A stretch of 64,000 bases of DNA from assembly GCF_900176385.1 (NCBI RefSeq), contig NZ_FWXN01000007.1, positions 157,796-221,795 on the forward strand, given 5' to 3'. Positions within the stretch are counted from its first letter, which is position 1, and the number at the start of each line of letters is the position of its first letter. A program made the position numbers and the translations under genes. Below are positions 36,483-46,110 of this stretch, piece by piece. This DNA comes from Janibacter indicus. Its GTDB lineage: Bacteria > Actinomycetota > Actinomycetes > Actinomycetales > Dermatophilaceae. The notes beneath the pieces are model-generated. The model was not told where the DNA came from and ran no database searches. It saw only the letters and a program-made list of their open reading frames with translations.

Positions 36483-37165
36483 GCTTCTCGTCCTTCATCC
36501 GTTCGCGCGCGGACCTCCTCGCCTACGTCCCGCTCGCGGTCGCGACGACCGCCGCCGACGTCCTCGGTCGTGACCGGGCGCACGTCACGACCAAGGTGGC
36601 GCTCGCCCCGACGCTCGCCGCGGGCGTCCTGGCCACGCGCTCGCAGCGCGGGGCGGCCCGCACCGGCACGCTGCTCGCTGCGCTCGTCGGGTCGACGGTC
36701 GGCGACTGGTCCATGTACCGCTCGAGCCGGACCGAGGGTGACGAGTCCCGTCGGCTCATGCAGATCGGGGCGAGCGCCTTCGGGGTGCAGCAGACCGGGC
36801 TCATCACGCTGCTGCTGCGCGACGGCGCGCGCCCCCACCGGCGGCCGGTGGCCATCACCGGGGCGACCCTCGCGGGCCTCGCAGTGCTCGACACCGACGG
36901 CGGCGCCCCCGACCCGGTGCTCACCGGCTACGGCCTGCTGCTCGGGTCGATGTCCGCGTTGGCCATGGGTGACGGTAAGCGTCCGCGCCACGGACGGGCC
37001 GTCGCGCTCGGTGGAGCGCTCTTCCTCGTGTCCGACGCGGCGATCATCGTCGGGCAGCAGTACGCCAAGACCCCTCGCGCACAGGCGATCTCGTCCGTCG
37101 TGATCCTCTCGACCTACACGGCGGCGCTCGGCCTGCTCGTCCACGGGCTGCGCGACGAGGGCTGA
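36479..37165 (+). CDS. YhhN (lysoplasmalogenase) family membrane protein
   Basis: A 228-residue membrane protein with about seven hydrophobic segments: VPLAVATTAADVLGRDR near the N-terminus and VALGGALFLVSDAAIIVG later, as in the YhhN/TMEM86 family, whose animal members cleave lysoplasmalogens. A lipid-modifying role in this bacterium is plausible but unproven. The ATG overlaps the preceding stop. Confidence 0.78.
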   Translation: MSFSSFIRSRADLLAYVPLAVATTAADVLGRDRAHVTTKVALAPTLAAGVLATRSQRGAARTGTLLAALVGSTVGDWSMYRSSRTEGDESRRLMQIGASAFGVQQTGLITLLLRDGARPHRRPVAITGATLAGLAVLDTDGGAPDPVLTGYGLLLGSMSALAMGDGKRPRHGRAVALGGALFLVSDAAIIVGQQYAKTPRAQAISSVVILSTYTAALGLLVHGLRDEG

Positions 37166-37192
37166 GGGGTCGCGGCTGGCCCCCTTCGTCGT

Positions 37193-37198
37193 TACTGT
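37193..37198 (+). promoter_or_regulatory. -10 hexamer TACTGT for the SDR gene
   Basis: TACTGT ends 6 bases before the ATG at 37205. Confidence 0.55.
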
Positions 37199-37204
37199 CG
37201 GGTA

Positions 37205-38083
37205 ATGCCCCTCTCACCCCGCCCGAAGTACACCCCGGCCCTGCGTGGCCGTCGCGTCCTCATCACGGGTGCGGCGCGCGGCATCGGTGCCGGCCTCGCC
37301 GACCTGCTCACCGCCCACGGTGCCCGCGTGGCACTGGCCGGGTTGGAGCCCGAGCTGCTCGCCGAGGTGGCGCAGCGCAACCACGCGCCGTGGCGCGAGT
37401 GCGACGTCTCCGACCCCGATGCCGTCGACCGTGCCGTCGAGGAGCTCGTGACCGAGCTCGGCGGTCTCGACGTCGTCGTCGCCAATGCCGGCATCGCCAA
37501 GCAGCTGCCGATCATCGGCGGCCAGCCCGACGTCATGGAAGCCCACCTGCGGGTCAACACCTTGGGCGTCTTCTACACGCTGCGCGCCGCCGGACCGCAC
37601 ATCACCCACCCGGGCGGCTATGCCCTGGCCACCGCCTCGCTCGCCGCCGCGGTGCACCTGCCCCTCCTCGGTGCCTACAGCGCGAGCAAGGCCGCCGTCG
37701 AGGCCATCGGCAACACCTTCCGCCAGGAGATCAAGCCGACCGGCGCCAAGATGGGCGTCGCCTACTACTCCGAGCTCGCGACCGACATGACCAGCCGCGG
37801 CTTCGACACCGTCGCGGGCAAGAAGCTCACCGGCGGCGGCACCGTCAGCGGCGTCGCACCCGTCGAGGCAGGTCTGCGCGCCCTCGAGCGAGGCATCGCC
37901 AAGCGGTCGCGGCGCATCGCCGCGCCGGGGTGGGTGCCGCCGGTCGTCCCCCTTCGTCACGTGGCCCAGCGGGTCATCGAGCTCAAGCCGATGCCCGAGC
38001 TCGAGGAGTCGCTCGCCATCGCGCGCACCGAGCAGGTCGACTACACGACTGCCCAGCCCACGACGGAGGGGAAGGCCCTGTGA
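37205..38083 (+). CDS. Short-chain dehydrogenase/reductase
   Basis: A 292-residue SDR with the cofactor motif TGAARGIGAGL, NAGI, and the catalytic YSASK. Its C-terminal extension of about 50 residues with basic stretches (RGIAKRSRRIAAPGW) resembles SDRs associated with lipid or ketone metabolism. The substrate is unknown. It is coupled to a CMD-family gene through a 4-base overlap. Confidence 0.87.
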   Translation: MPLSPRPKYTPALRGRRVLITGAARGIGAGLADLLTAHGARVALAGLEPELLAEVAQRNHAPWRECDVSDPDAVDRAVEELVTELGGLDVVVANAGIAKQLPIIGGQPDVMEAHLRVNTLGVFYTLRAAGPHITHPGGYALATASLAAAVHLPLLGAYSASKAAVEAIGNTFRQEIKPTGAKMGVAYYSELATDMTSRGFDTVAGKKLTGGGTVSGVAPVEAGLRALERGIAKRSRRIAAPGWVPPVVPLRHVAQRVIELKPMPELEESLAIARTEQVDYTTAQPTTEGKAL

Positions 38084-38616
38084 CCGCCCGCATCGCACCG
38101 GGCAACCTGCGCGAGCTCGGGCCGGTGCGGTGGGGCTTCGCCCGGGCCGCGGGTCGGGTCACCGGCACCGAGCCGCCGGCGATCTTCACCACGCTCGGGC
38201 GGACCAAGGGCCTGTTCACCGGCTGGCTGCACTTCGCCGGTCGCCTCATGCCCTTCGGTTCGCTCGAGCGAAGGGAGTCCGAGCTGGTGATCCTCACCGT
38301 CGCCACCGCACGCGGCTGCGAGTACGAGCGGGAGCACCACCGACTGCTCGGGCAGCGCGCGGGCCTGACGTCCGCGGAGATCGAAGGGATCCTCGGCGAC
38401 GAGGTCGTCGCGTCGCTCAGCCCCCGTGAGCGGGTGCTGCGCGAGAGCGCCCAAGCCCTCGTCGCGACCAAGGACCTCGACGACGAGCAGTGGCAGCGAC
38501 TGCGGTCGGTGGCGAGCGAGCGGGAGTCCATCGAGCTGCTCCTGCTCGTCGGCCACTACGACATGCTCGCCACGACCCTCACGACCCTGCGACTGCAGCC
38601 CGACAAGCACCGCTGA
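38080..38616 (+). CDS. Carboxymuconolactone decarboxylase (AhpD-like) family protein
   Basis: A 178-residue helical protein; RRESELVILTVATARGCEYE then EHHRLL is the CMD motif, with one cysteine and Glu/His rather than the CxxC of peroxidase partners. This subgroup is often annotated as a decarboxylase or reductase-like protein. The GTG at 38080 overlaps the SDR stop; GGAGGGGA lies upstream. Function unresolved. Confidence 0.83.
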   Translation: MTARIAPGNLRELGPVRWGFARAAGRVTGTEPPAIFTTLGRTKGLFTGWLHFAGRLMPFGSLERRESELVILTVATARGCEYEREHHRLLGQRAGLTSAEIEGILGDEVVASLSPRERVLRESAQALVATKDLDDEQWQRLRSVASERESIELLLLVGHYDMLATTLTTLRLQPDKHR

Positions 38617-38667
38617 GAGTTGTCCACAGATGTGTGACGGGCCCTCGGTGTGTCGGTCGAAGGCGCG

Positions 38668-38673
38668 TATCGT
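38668..38673 (+). promoter_or_regulatory. -10 hexamer TATCGT for the coiled-coil gene
   Basis: TATCGT ends 6 bases before the ATG at 38680. Confidence 0.55.
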
Positions 38674-38679
38674 CGAGGG

Positions 38680-39117
38680 ATGACGGCGATGGATCTCGAG
38701 CGCAAGGTGCGGCAGCACGACAACGACATCTCGGCGCTCTACACGATGATCGCCGACATCCAGAACACGCAGCGGCGCCACTCCAACCGCTTCGACGAGC
38801 TGACCGAGGACGTCGGGGCCCTCGCTGACCGGATGGGCTCGCTGGAGAGCAGGTTCGGTTCCCTGGAGACCAAGGTGGGCTCGCTCGAGACCAAGGTGGG
38901 CTCGCTCGAGACCAAGGTGGGCTCGCTCGAGACAACGGTCGGATCTCTGGAGACCAAGGTGGGCTCGCTCGAGACCAAGGTGGGCTCGCTCGAGACCAAG
39001 GTGGGCTCCCTCGAGACAACGGTCGGATCTCTGGAGACGAAGGTCGACTCCCTGGAGACGAAGGTCGACTCTCTCGGGACCAAGATGGACCAGGTGCTCG
39101 ACCTCCTGCAGCGCTGA
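38680..39117 (+). CDS. Heptad-repeat coiled-coil protein
   Basis: A 145-residue protein. The first ~45 residues (MDLERKVRQHDNDISALYTM) are a hydrophilic helix; the remainder is ten or more consecutive heptads of the type GSLETKV, ideal for a parallel coiled coil with Leu and Val at core positions. There is no membrane segment or signal. I do not recognise a family beyond its repeat; t-SNARE/tail-fibre-like low-complexity hits would be uninformative. The ATG at 38680 has a leaderless -10. It precedes lhr, 33 bases away. Confidence 0.78.
   Translation: MTAMDLERKVRQHDNDISALYTMIADIQNTQRRHSNRFDELTEDVGALADRMGSLESRFGSLETKVGSLETKVGSLETKVGSLETTVGSLETKVGSLETKVGSLETKVGSLETTVGSLETKVDSLETKVDSLGTKMDQVLDLLQR
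38866..39075 (+). repeat. Ten tandem 21-bp repeats with an 84-bp higher-order unit
   Basis: From 38866 to 39075 there are ten 21-bp units, each one heptad. Units 1-4 (38866-38949) and units 5-8 (38950-39033) follow the same order, three GAGACC-type units and one GAGACAACG-type unit. They are near-identical, so an 84-bp block has been duplicated. Confidence 0.92.
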
Positions 39118-39150
39118 CCTGTCGGTGGTGGGTGGCAGGCTGTCCCTACC

Positions 39151-42100
39151 ATGACCGACGACGTCCTCGACCGCTTCTCCCCTGCCACCGCGACGTGGTT
39201 CCGCGACAGCTTCGCCGAGCCCACGCAGGCGCAGGTCGGTGCCTGGAGCGCGATCAGCGCCGGCAGCCACGCGCTCGTCGTCGCCCCGACCGGCTCGGGC
39301 AAGACCCTCTCGGCCTTCCTCTGGGCGCTCGACCGACTCGCGTCGACACCGCGACCGCAGGACCCGCTGGCTCGCTGCCGCGTCCTCTACATCTCGCCCC
39401 TCAAGGCGCTGGCCGTCGACGTCGAGCGCAACCTGCGCGCCCCGCTCGTCGGTATCGGGCACGCCGCTGACCGGCTCGGGCTGCCGGCGCCCGAGGTCTC
39501 GGTCTCCGTCCGCTCGGGAGACACCCCGGCCGCCGAGCGCCGGGCCTTCGCCAAGACGCCGTCCGACGTCCTCATCACGACGCCCGAGTCGCTCTTCCTC
39601 ATGCTCACCTCGGGCGTGCGCGATGCCCTGCGCGGGGTCGAGACGATCATCATCGACGAGATCCACGCCCTCGCCGGCACCAAGCGCGGGGCCCACCTGG
39701 CGCTCTCGCTCGAGCGCCTCGACGCCCTGCTCGAGCAGCCCGCCCAGCGCATCGGGCTGTCGGCCACGGTGCGCCCGGTCGACGAGGTCGCGCGCTTCCT
39801 CGCCAGCGGTCGACCCGTCGAGATCGTCCAGCCCGAGTCGACGAAGCAGTGGCAGCTCGACGTCGTCGTCCCCGTCGCCGACCTCACCGAGCTCGGCGAG
39901 CCGACAGGCGATCTTTCCGGCGCCGCTGCGGGCGAGGAGCGTCGGGCCTCGATCTGGCCGCACGTCGAGGAGCGGGTCGTCGACCTCGTCGAACAGCACC
40001 GCTCGACGCTCGTCTTCGTCAACAGCCGCCGGCTCGGCGAGCGGCTGACCGGCCGGCTCAACGAGATCCACGCCGAGCGCGTCGCTCCTCCCGAGGCCGC
40101 CGAGGCGCCCCTCCCCAGCCGGCCACCCGCCGAGGTCATGGCCCAGTCCGGCGCCTCCGCGGGAGCACCACCCGTCCTGGCCCGGGCCCACCACGGCTCG
40201 GTGAGCAAGGAGCAGCGGGCCCTCATCGAGGAAGACCTCAAGGCTGGCCGTCTCCCCTGCGTCGTCGCGACGAGCAGCCTCGAGCTCGGCATCGACATGG
40301 GCGCGATCGACCTCGTCGTCCAGATCGAGTCGCCGCCGTCGGTCGCCTCGGGCCTGCAGCGCGTCGGTCGTGCCGGCCACCAAGTCGGCGCGGTCAGCCA
40401 CGGCGTCGTCCTGCCGAAGTTCCGCGGCGACCTGGTCCAGTCGGCCGTGGTCGTCGAGCGCATGCGCGCCGGGCAGATCGAGGCCCTCCACGTCCCGGCC
40501 AACCCGCTCGACGTCCTCGCCCAGCAGGTCGTCGCGATGTGCGCGCTCGACGACTGGCAGGTCACCGACCTGGAGGCACTCGTGCGGCGAGCCGCCCCCT
40601 TCGCCTCGCTGCCCTCGACCCTGTTGCACGCGACGCTCGACATGCTCGCCGGGCGCTATCCCTCGGAGGACTTCGCCGAGCTGCGCCCGCGCATCACCTG
40701 GGACCGGGTCGCCGGTACCGTCGCCGGCCGCCGCGGCGCCCAGCGTCTCGCAGTGACGAGCGGCGGCACGATCCCCGACCGGGGTCTCTACGGCGTCTTC
40801 CTCGCCTCCGGCGACGGTCCCGGCCGTCGGGTCGGCGAGCTCGACGAGGAGATGGTCTACGAGTCGCGGGTCGGCGACGTCTTCACCCTCGGCACGAGCA
40901 GCTGGCGCATCGAGGACATCACCCATGACCAGGTCCTCGTCACGCCCGCGCCCGGGCAGCCCGGCAGGCTGCCCTTCTGGCACGGCGACCAGCTGGGCCG
41001 GCCGGCGGAGCTCGGGAGCGCCGTCGGTGCCTTCGTGCGCGAGGTCGGCGGTCTCGACGCCCAGGGGGCCAGGGCTCGCCTTGCGGAGGCCGGCCTGGAC
41101 GAGTGGGCCCGGGACAACCTGCTCGCCTACCTCGAGGAGCAACGCGCCGCCACCGGTCACCTACCCGACGACCGCACGATCGTCGTCGAGCGCTTCCGGG
41201 ACGAGATCGGCGACTGGCGACTGGCGCTCCACTCCCCCTTCGGTGCCCAGGTGCACGCCCCGTGGGCGCTGGCGATCGCCGGGCGCATGCGAGAGCGCTT
41301 CGGCGTGGACGTGCAGGCGATGCACGGCGACGACGGGATCGTCCTGCGTCTGCCCGATCTCGAGCTCGACACGCAGGGCTTCGCCGAGGTGCTCGACCTC
41401 ATCACCCTCGACCCGAGCGACGTCGAGCGCGCGGTCACCGACGAGATCGGTGGCTCGGCCCTCTTCGCGGCCCGCTTCCGTGAGTGTGCCGCGCGGGCCC
41501 TGCTCCTGCCGCGCCGCCGACCGGACCGCCGACAACCCCTGTGGCAGCAGCGCCAGCGTGCCGCCGCCCTCCTCGAGGTCGCCAGCGGCCACGCCGACTT
41601 CCCGATCGTCCTCGAGGCCGTGCGCGAGTGCCTCCAGGACGTCTTCGACGTCCCGGCCCTGACCGAGCTCATGAGGCACATCGCCGGGCGCCGGATCACG
41701 CTGGTCGACGTCGAGAGCCCGCGCCCCTCCCCCTTCGCCGCGTCGTTGATGTTCGGCTACGTGGCGCAGTTCCTCTACGAGGGAGACTCCCCGCTCGCCG
41801 AGCGTCGCGCCGCGGCGCTGACCCTCGACCCCACCCTGCTCGCGGACCTGCTCGGCCGCGGTGAGCAGCTCTCGCTGGCCGACCTGCTCGACCCGGCGGC
41901 CGTCGAGCGCACCGCCGCCGAGCTGCAGTGCCTCACTCCCGAGCGAGCCACCCGTGACGGCGAGGACCTGCTGGACCTGCTGCGCGTCCTGGGGCCGCTG
42001 TCGCTCCAGGCGCTCGGCGCCCGCAGCCGCCTCGGCACCGAGGCGGTCCGCACCGCGCTCGCGGAGCTCGAGGACAGCCGCCAGGTCATCGCGGTGCGCG

Positions 42101-43755
42101 TCGCCGGCGAGGACCGCTGGGCCAGCACCGAGGACGCCGCGCGCCTGCGCGACGCGCTCGGCGTCAGCCTGCCCCCCGGGCTCGCCGAGTCGCTGCTGCA
42201 GCCGGCCGCAGACCCCCTCGGGGACCTCGTCACCCGCTACGCCCGCACGCACGTCCCCTTCGCCTCAGCCGACCTCGCCGCCCACTACGGCCTCGGCCGA
42301 GCCGTGGCGACCGACGCCCTGCGACGCCTGGTGCAGACCGGCCGGCTCGTCGAGGGCGATCTCCTGCCGGTCGAGTGCGGCGGCCGCGGTGGTGAGTTCT
42401 GCGACGCCGAGGTCCTGCGGGTGCTGCGCCGGCGCTCCCTCGCGGCGCTGCGTCACGAGGTCGAGCCGGTCGAGCCGAGGCAGTACGCCCGCTTCCTGCC
42501 CGGGTGGCAGGGCGTGGGGCGCCGCATGCGCGGACGCGACGGCGTGCTGCGGTCCGTCGAGCAGCTGAGCGGCGTGGCGGTGCCGGCCAGCGCCCTCGAG
42601 TCGCTCGTCCTGCCCTCCCGGGTCGACGACGCCATCGCCCCCGTGCTCGACGACCTCATGGCGACGGGCGAGGTGCTCTGGGCCGGGCACGGCAGTCTGC
42701 CCGGTGACGACGCATGGATCAGCCTGCACCTCGCCGACGGTGCGGCGACGACCCTCCCGCTCCCCGACACCGCCGACCTCGGCGCGATCGAGTCCCGCGT
42801 GCACGAGGCCCTGGCCGGAGGTGGCGCCTACTTCTTCCGCGACCTCTCCGACGCACTCGCCCGCGAGCGGACCGAGGGCGAGGAGCGGGTCGACGACGAG
42901 GAGCTCGCCGACGTGCTGTGGTCGCTCGCGCACCGGGGGCTGGTCACCGGCGACACCCTCGCGCCCGTACGTGGACTGCTCGCCGGTGGCCGCAGCGCCC
43001 ACAAGCCGCAGCGTCGTCCCGCGACCCGTGGCCGCTACGGCGGTCGGCCTCGGCTGGGCCGACCCACGGTCCCGCAGCGCAGCGGCCCGCCTCGTGCCGC
43101 CGGGCGCTGGTCGGCGCTGCCCGTGGCCGAGAGCGACCCGACGCTGCGCATCCACGCGGCCGCCGAGGGGCTGCTCGACCGCCACGGCGTCGTGACCCGC
43201 GGCGCCGTCGTCGCCGAAGAGGTCGAGGGCGGGTTCGCCGCGATCCACCGCGTGCTCGGCGCCGCCGAGGAGGCCGGTCAGGTGCGACGCGGCTACTTCA
43301 TCGAGGGCCTGGGCGCCTCGCAGTTCGCGGTGCCCGGCGCGGTCGACGAGGTCCGCTCGGCCGCGGCGCCCGACGGGGCCGTCGTGCTCGCCGCCACCGA
43401 CCCCGCCAACCCCTGGGGTGCGGCCCTGCGCTGGCCCGAGCGCGACGCGGGCGGGCACCAGCCCGGACGCAAGGCGGGAGCGCTCGTCGTCGCCGTCGAC
43501 GGACGGCTGGTGCTCTACGTCGAGCGCGGCGGCCGCACCCTGCTGTCGTGGCCGAGCGACGACGAGACCCTCGAGGCCGCGGCGCGTGGCCTGGCCGACG
43601 CGGTGCAGCGCGGGGCCCTGGGTCGGCTCACCGTGCAGCGCGCCGACGGGGCGGCCGTGCTCGGCTCGCAGGAGCCACTGGCCCGCGCCCTCACGGGCGC
43701 GGGGTTCACGATGACCCCCCGAGGGCTGCGACTGCGCCCGGGCGGGCGAGGCTGA
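39151..43755 (+). CDS. lhr: Lhr-type large ATP-dependent helicase
   Basis: A 1534-residue superfamily 2 helicase. Motif I APTGSGKTLSAF, motif Ia SPLKALAVD, motif II DEIHA (TIIIDEIHALAGTKRGAH), motif III LSATVRP and motif VI QRVGRAGHQ are visible in the first 450 residues, followed by the winged-helix and Lhr-CTD regions. Lhr is a DNA-repair RNA:DNA helicase induced by mitomycin C in mycobacteria. It lies directly before nei2, as in mycobacteria, and 2 bases separate the genes. The length is standard for the family. Confidence 0.94.
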   Translation: MTDDVLDRFSPATATWFRDSFAEPTQAQVGAWSAISAGSHALVVAPTGSGKTLSAFLWALDRLASTPRPQDPLARCRVLYISPLKALAVDVERNLRAPLVGIGHAADRLGLPAPEVSVSVRSGDTPAAERRAFAKTPSDVLITTPESLFLMLTSGVRDALRGVETIIIDEIHALAGTKRGAHLALSLERLDALLEQPAQRIGLSATVRPVDEVARFLASGRPVEIVQPESTKQWQLDVVVPVADLTELGEPTGDLSGAAAGEERRASIWPHVEERVVDLVEQHRSTLVFVNSRRLGERLTGRLNEIHAERVAPPEAAEAPLPSRPPAEVMAQSGASAGAPPVLARAHHGSVSKEQRALIEEDLKAGRLPCVVATSSLELGIDMGAIDLVVQIESPPSVASGLQRVGRAGHQVGAVSHGVVLPKFRGDLVQSAVVVERMRAGQIEALHVPANPLDVLAQQVVAMCALDDWQVTDLEALVRRAAPFASLPSTLLHATLDMLAGRYPSEDFAELRPRITWDRVAGTVAGRRGAQRLAVTSGGTIPDRGLYGVFLASGDGPGRRVGELDEEMVYESRVGDVFTLGTSSWRIEDITHDQVLVTPAPGQPGRLPFWHGDQLGRPAELGSAVGAFVREVGGLDAQGARARLAEAGLDEWARDNLLAYLEEQRAATGHLPDDRTIVVERFRDEIGDWRLALHSPFGAQVHAPWALAIAGRMRERFGVDVQAMHGDDGIVLRLPDLELDTQGFAEVLDLITLDPSDVERAVTDEIGGSALFAARFRECAARALLLPRRRPDRRQPLWQQRQRAAALLEVASGHADFPIVLEAVRECLQDVFDVPALTELMRHIAGRRITLVDVESPRPSPFAASLMFGYVAQFLYEGDSPLAERRAAALTLDPTLLADLLGRGEQLSLADLLDPAAVERTAAELQCLTPERATRDGEDLLDLLRVLGPLSLQALGARSRLGTEAVRTALAELEDSRQVIAVRVAGEDRWASTEDAARLRDALGVSLPPGLAESLLQPAADPLGDLVTRYARTHVPFASADLAAHYGLGRAVATDALRRLVQTGRLVEGDLLPVECGGRGGEFCDAEVLRVLRRRSLAALRHEVEPVEPRQYARFLPGWQGVGRRMRGRDGVLRSVEQLSGVAVPASALESLVLPSRVDDAIAPVLDDLMATGEVLWAGHGSLPGDDAWISLHLADGAATTLPLPDTADLGAIESRVHEALAGGGAYFFRDLSDALARERTEGEERVDDEELADVLWSLAHRGLVTGDTLAPVRGLLAGGRSAHKPQRRPATRGRYGGRPRLGRPTVPQRSGPPRAAGRWSALPVAESDPTLRIHAAAEGLLDRHGVVTRGAVVAEEVEGGFAAIHRVLGAAEEAGQVRRGYFIEGLGASQFAVPGAVDEVRSAAAPDGAVVLAATDPANPWGAALRWPERDAGGHQPGRKAGALVVAVDGRLVLYVERGGRTLLSWPSDDETLEAAARGLADAVQRGALGRLTVQRADGAAVLGSQEPLARALTGAGFTMTPRGLRLRPGGRG

Positions 43756-43757
43756 CC

Positions 43758-44621
43758 GTGCCCGAGGGCGACACCGTCTGGCGGACGGCTCAGCGACTGC
43801 ACGCGGCCCTCGCCGGCACGCCCGCAGCGCTCGTCGACCTGCGGTGGGGCGAGGCCGACGAGGCGCCGTTGGTGGGGGCGGTCGTCGACGAGGTCGTGCC
43901 CCGCGGCAAGCACCTGCTCCACCGGTTCACCACCGGGTGGACCCTGCACACGCACCTGCGCATGGAGGGCTCCTGGCGGGTCGAAGCTGCCGGCTCCGAG
44001 GCCGCGCGGCGCTCCCTTCGCCGGTCCGACCTGCGCGCGGCGATCGGCAACGATCAGTGGACGACGCTGGGGCTGCGTCTCGGGGAGCTCGACGTCGTGC
44101 CGCGCACCGAGGAGCACCGGCTCGTCGGGCACCTGGGTCCCGACGTGCTCGGTGACGACTGGGACCCCGACCTCGTCGCCCGTCGCCTGACCGGCCAACC
44201 GGCCGGCACCTCGATCGCGGCGGCGCTGCTCGACCAGCGGGTGCTCGCGGGGGTCGGGACCTTCTGGGCCAGCGAGGCACTCTTCGCCCAGCGCCTGCAC
44301 CCGTGGCGTGACGCCGCCAGTCTGCCGGCGGAGACGATCGCCGCGCTCGTAACCCGGGTGCACGAGCTGATGGACCGGGGCAAGGAGCACGCTGTCCAGT
44401 CCTCGACCGGGGTGCTGCGCGCCGACCGCCGGTCGTGGGTCCACGGACGCTCCGGGCTCCCCTGCCGTCGCTGCGGCACGACGGTTCGGGTGGCGCCGCT
44501 CGGCCGTGCGGGCCCGGATCGGGTCTTCTTCTCCTGCCCGAGCTGCCAGGGCGGGCGCGCCCCGACCGACGACGGGCAAGCGCAGGGGCCGCTCGGCTCC
44601 GGTCGGCGAACCCGGCGCTGA
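43758..44621 (+). CDS. nei2: Formamidopyrimidine/endonuclease VIII-type DNA glycosylase
   Basis: A 287-residue base-excision repair glycosylase. The catalytic N-terminal Pro-Glu (VPEGDTVWRTAQRL, after removal of the start residue) and a C-terminal zinc finger CRRC-x15+-CPSC are present, with an H2TH region in between (DQRVLAGVGTFWASEALF). It removes oxidised bases and nicks the strand by beta-delta elimination. The GTG at 43758 is required for the Pro at position 2. Co-transcribed with lhr. Confidence 0.92.
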   Translation: MPEGDTVWRTAQRLHAALAGTPAALVDLRWGEADEAPLVGAVVDEVVPRGKHLLHRFTTGWTLHTHLRMEGSWRVEAAGSEAARRSLRRSDLRAAIGNDQWTTLGLRLGELDVVPRTEEHRLVGHLGPDVLGDDWDPDLVARRLTGQPAGTSIAAALLDQRVLAGVGTFWASEALFAQRLHPWRDAASLPAETIAALVTRVHELMDRGKEHAVQSSTGVLRADRRSWVHGRSGLPCRRCGTTVRVAPLGRAGPDRVFFSCPSCQGGRAPTDDGQAQGPLGSGRRTRR

Positions 44622-44634
44622 GGCGGCGGGAGCG

Positions 44635-44937
44635 TCAGGCCGCGGAGACGACGTCGTCGTCGCGCGCTGCCACCGGCAGGGTGACCGGCGCGCTGGACCG
44701 CTCGGCGCGGTCGGCCCGCTGGGCGATCTCGGTGAAGACGTGCGACATCGGCATCTCGAGGGCCGCGCAGATCGAGGCGAGCAGCTCGGAGCTGGCCTCT
44801 TTTTCGCCGCGCTCGATCTCGCTCAGGTAGCCGAGGGAGACCGATGCCTTGGCCGAGATGTCACGCAGGGTGCGACCCTGGGAGCGGCGGGCATCACGCA
44901 GCACGTCACCGAGCTCCTCGCGCAGCAGCACCACCAT
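44635..44937 (-). CDS. clgR: XRE-family transcription regulator ClgR
   Basis: A 100-residue Cro/C1-type protein. The helix-turn-helix is in RTLRDISAKASVSLGYLSEI, followed by the ClgR signature ERGEKEASSELLASIC. In related actinobacteria ClgR activates clpP and other protease genes under stress and its gene sits near pgsA and cinA as here. The ATG at 44937 has GAGGAGGTGA upstream, a strong ribosome site; it is the last gene of the cluster. Confidence 0.9.
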   Translation of the reverse strand: MVVLLREELGDVLRDARRSQGRTLRDISAKASVSLGYLSEIERGEKEASSELLASICAALEMPMSHVFTEIAQRADRAERSSAPVTLPVAARDDDVVSAA

Positions 44938-44993
44938 GGGGGTCACCTCCTCGACATCTCCTACGTCTGGGTCCACCGTACCCCGGCCGACCC

Positions 44994-45488
44994 TCAACGG
45001 TCAGGTGTGCCCCCGTCAACGGTCAGCACGACGTCACGGGCCAGGTCGAGCGCGGCGGCGACCGCGCCCGCGCGCACGGCGGCACGCTCTCCCGTCAACG
45101 CCAGCCGTCGCGTGCATAGTCCCCCCGGCCAGGCGCAGGCCAGCCACACGGTGCCCGCCGGGTGGCCCTCGCTCGGGCCGGGGCCGGCGACACCGGTCGT
45201 CGCGAGGGCGACGTCGACGCCCAGGGCGCGGCAGGCCCCCTTCGCCATCTGGGTCGCCACCTGCTGGTCGACGGTGCCGACCCGGCCAATGAGAGCGGGG
45301 TCGACCTGCAGGAGCGAGATCTTGACCGCCGGGTCGTAGGCGACGACGGAACCGGCGAAGACCGCGGACGCCCCCGGGACCTCGACCACCGTCGCCGCGA
45401 GCAGCCCACCGGTCAGGGACTCGGCAGTGCCCAGCGACCAGCCGCGCGACCCGAGGGCCGCGAGCAGACCTGCTGCGTCAGCGTCCAC
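44994..45488 (-). CDS. CinA C-terminal domain protein (nicotinamide-nucleotide amidase type)
   Basis: A 164-residue protein with the CinA C-terminal signature: GTAESLTGGLLAATVV, VVAYDPAVKISLLQV, and ATTGVAGPGPSEGHPAGTVW. These domains deamidate nicotinamide mononucleotide. There is no N-terminal MoeA-like domain, as usual in actinobacteria. It overlaps pgsA by 11 bases. Confidence 0.9.
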   Translation of the reverse strand: MDADAAGLLAALGSRGWSLGTAESLTGGLLAATVVEVPGASAVFAGSVVAYDPAVKISLLQVDPALIGRVGTVDQQVATQMAKGACRALGVDVALATTGVAGPGPSEGHPAGTVWLACAWPGGLCTRRLALTGERAAVRAGAVAAALDLARDVVLTVDGGTPDR

Positions 45489-46110
45489 CTGCGGCCTTGC
45501 GCTCCCGCTTCATCCGGGCACGGTCGCTCGTCGAGCGCAGCATGAGCGCCTTCATGACGTAGTCGACGGCCGTGGCGACCGTGACGACCAGCGCCGCGAG
45601 GAGGATGACCCACGCCAGACCCCGCCAGAGCTGCTCGAGGGGGAAGGTCGCGAGCGGCAGGACGAAGAGTCCGATGGCCAGGGCCTGCAGGAAGGTCTTG
45701 AGCTTGCCCCCGCGGCTGGCCGGCATGACCCCGTGCCGGATCACCCAGAAGCGCATGAGCGTGATGCCGAGCTCGCGGGCGAGGATGACGACGGTGATCC
45801 ACCAAGGGATCTCGCCGATCATCGACAGCGTGATGAAGCCGGCACCGGTGAGCGCCTTGTCGGCGATCGGGTCGGCCACCTTGCCGAAGTCGGTGACCAG
45901 GCCCTTGGCGCGGGCGAGGTCCCCGTCGATGCGGTCGGTGATGATGGCGACGGCGAAGACGCCCCAGGCCCACCACCGCGTGCCGGTGTCGTCGCCGCCG
46001 TGGCGCAGCACCAGCCAGACGAAGACCGGCACGAGCAGGATGCGCATGACCGTCAGGGCATTGGGGAGGTTCCACGGGCTGGGGGCCGGGGTCGTGCTCT
46101 CGGTGCTCAT
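45478..46110 (-). CDS. pgsA: CDP-diacylglycerol-glycerol-3-phosphate phosphatidyltransferase
   Basis: A 210-residue membrane enzyme with the CDP-alcohol phosphotransferase motif [20 protein letters not shown] and following D, fitting DGxxAR-x8-Gx3Dx3D. It catalyses the committed step of phosphatidylglycerol synthesis. Four or five membrane segments are visible. The ATG overlaps the rimO stop as ATGA. The adjacent order rimO-pgsA-cinA-clgR is conserved. Confidence 0.93.
   Translation of the reverse strand: MSTESTTPAPSPWNLPNALTVMRILLVPVFVWLVLRHGGDDTGTRWWAWGVFAVAIITDRIDGDLARAKGLVTDFGKVADPIADKALTGAGFITLSMIGEIPWWITVVILARELGITLMRFWVIRHGVMPASRGGKLKTFLQALAIGLFVLPLATFPLEQLWRGLAWVILLAALVVTVATAVDYVMKALMLRSTSDRARMKRERKAAGGR

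Noticed and set aside
38866..39075. Direct repeats resembling a CRISPR array
   Set aside because: Units are contiguous without spacers, 21 bp long, and in frame as protein heptads.
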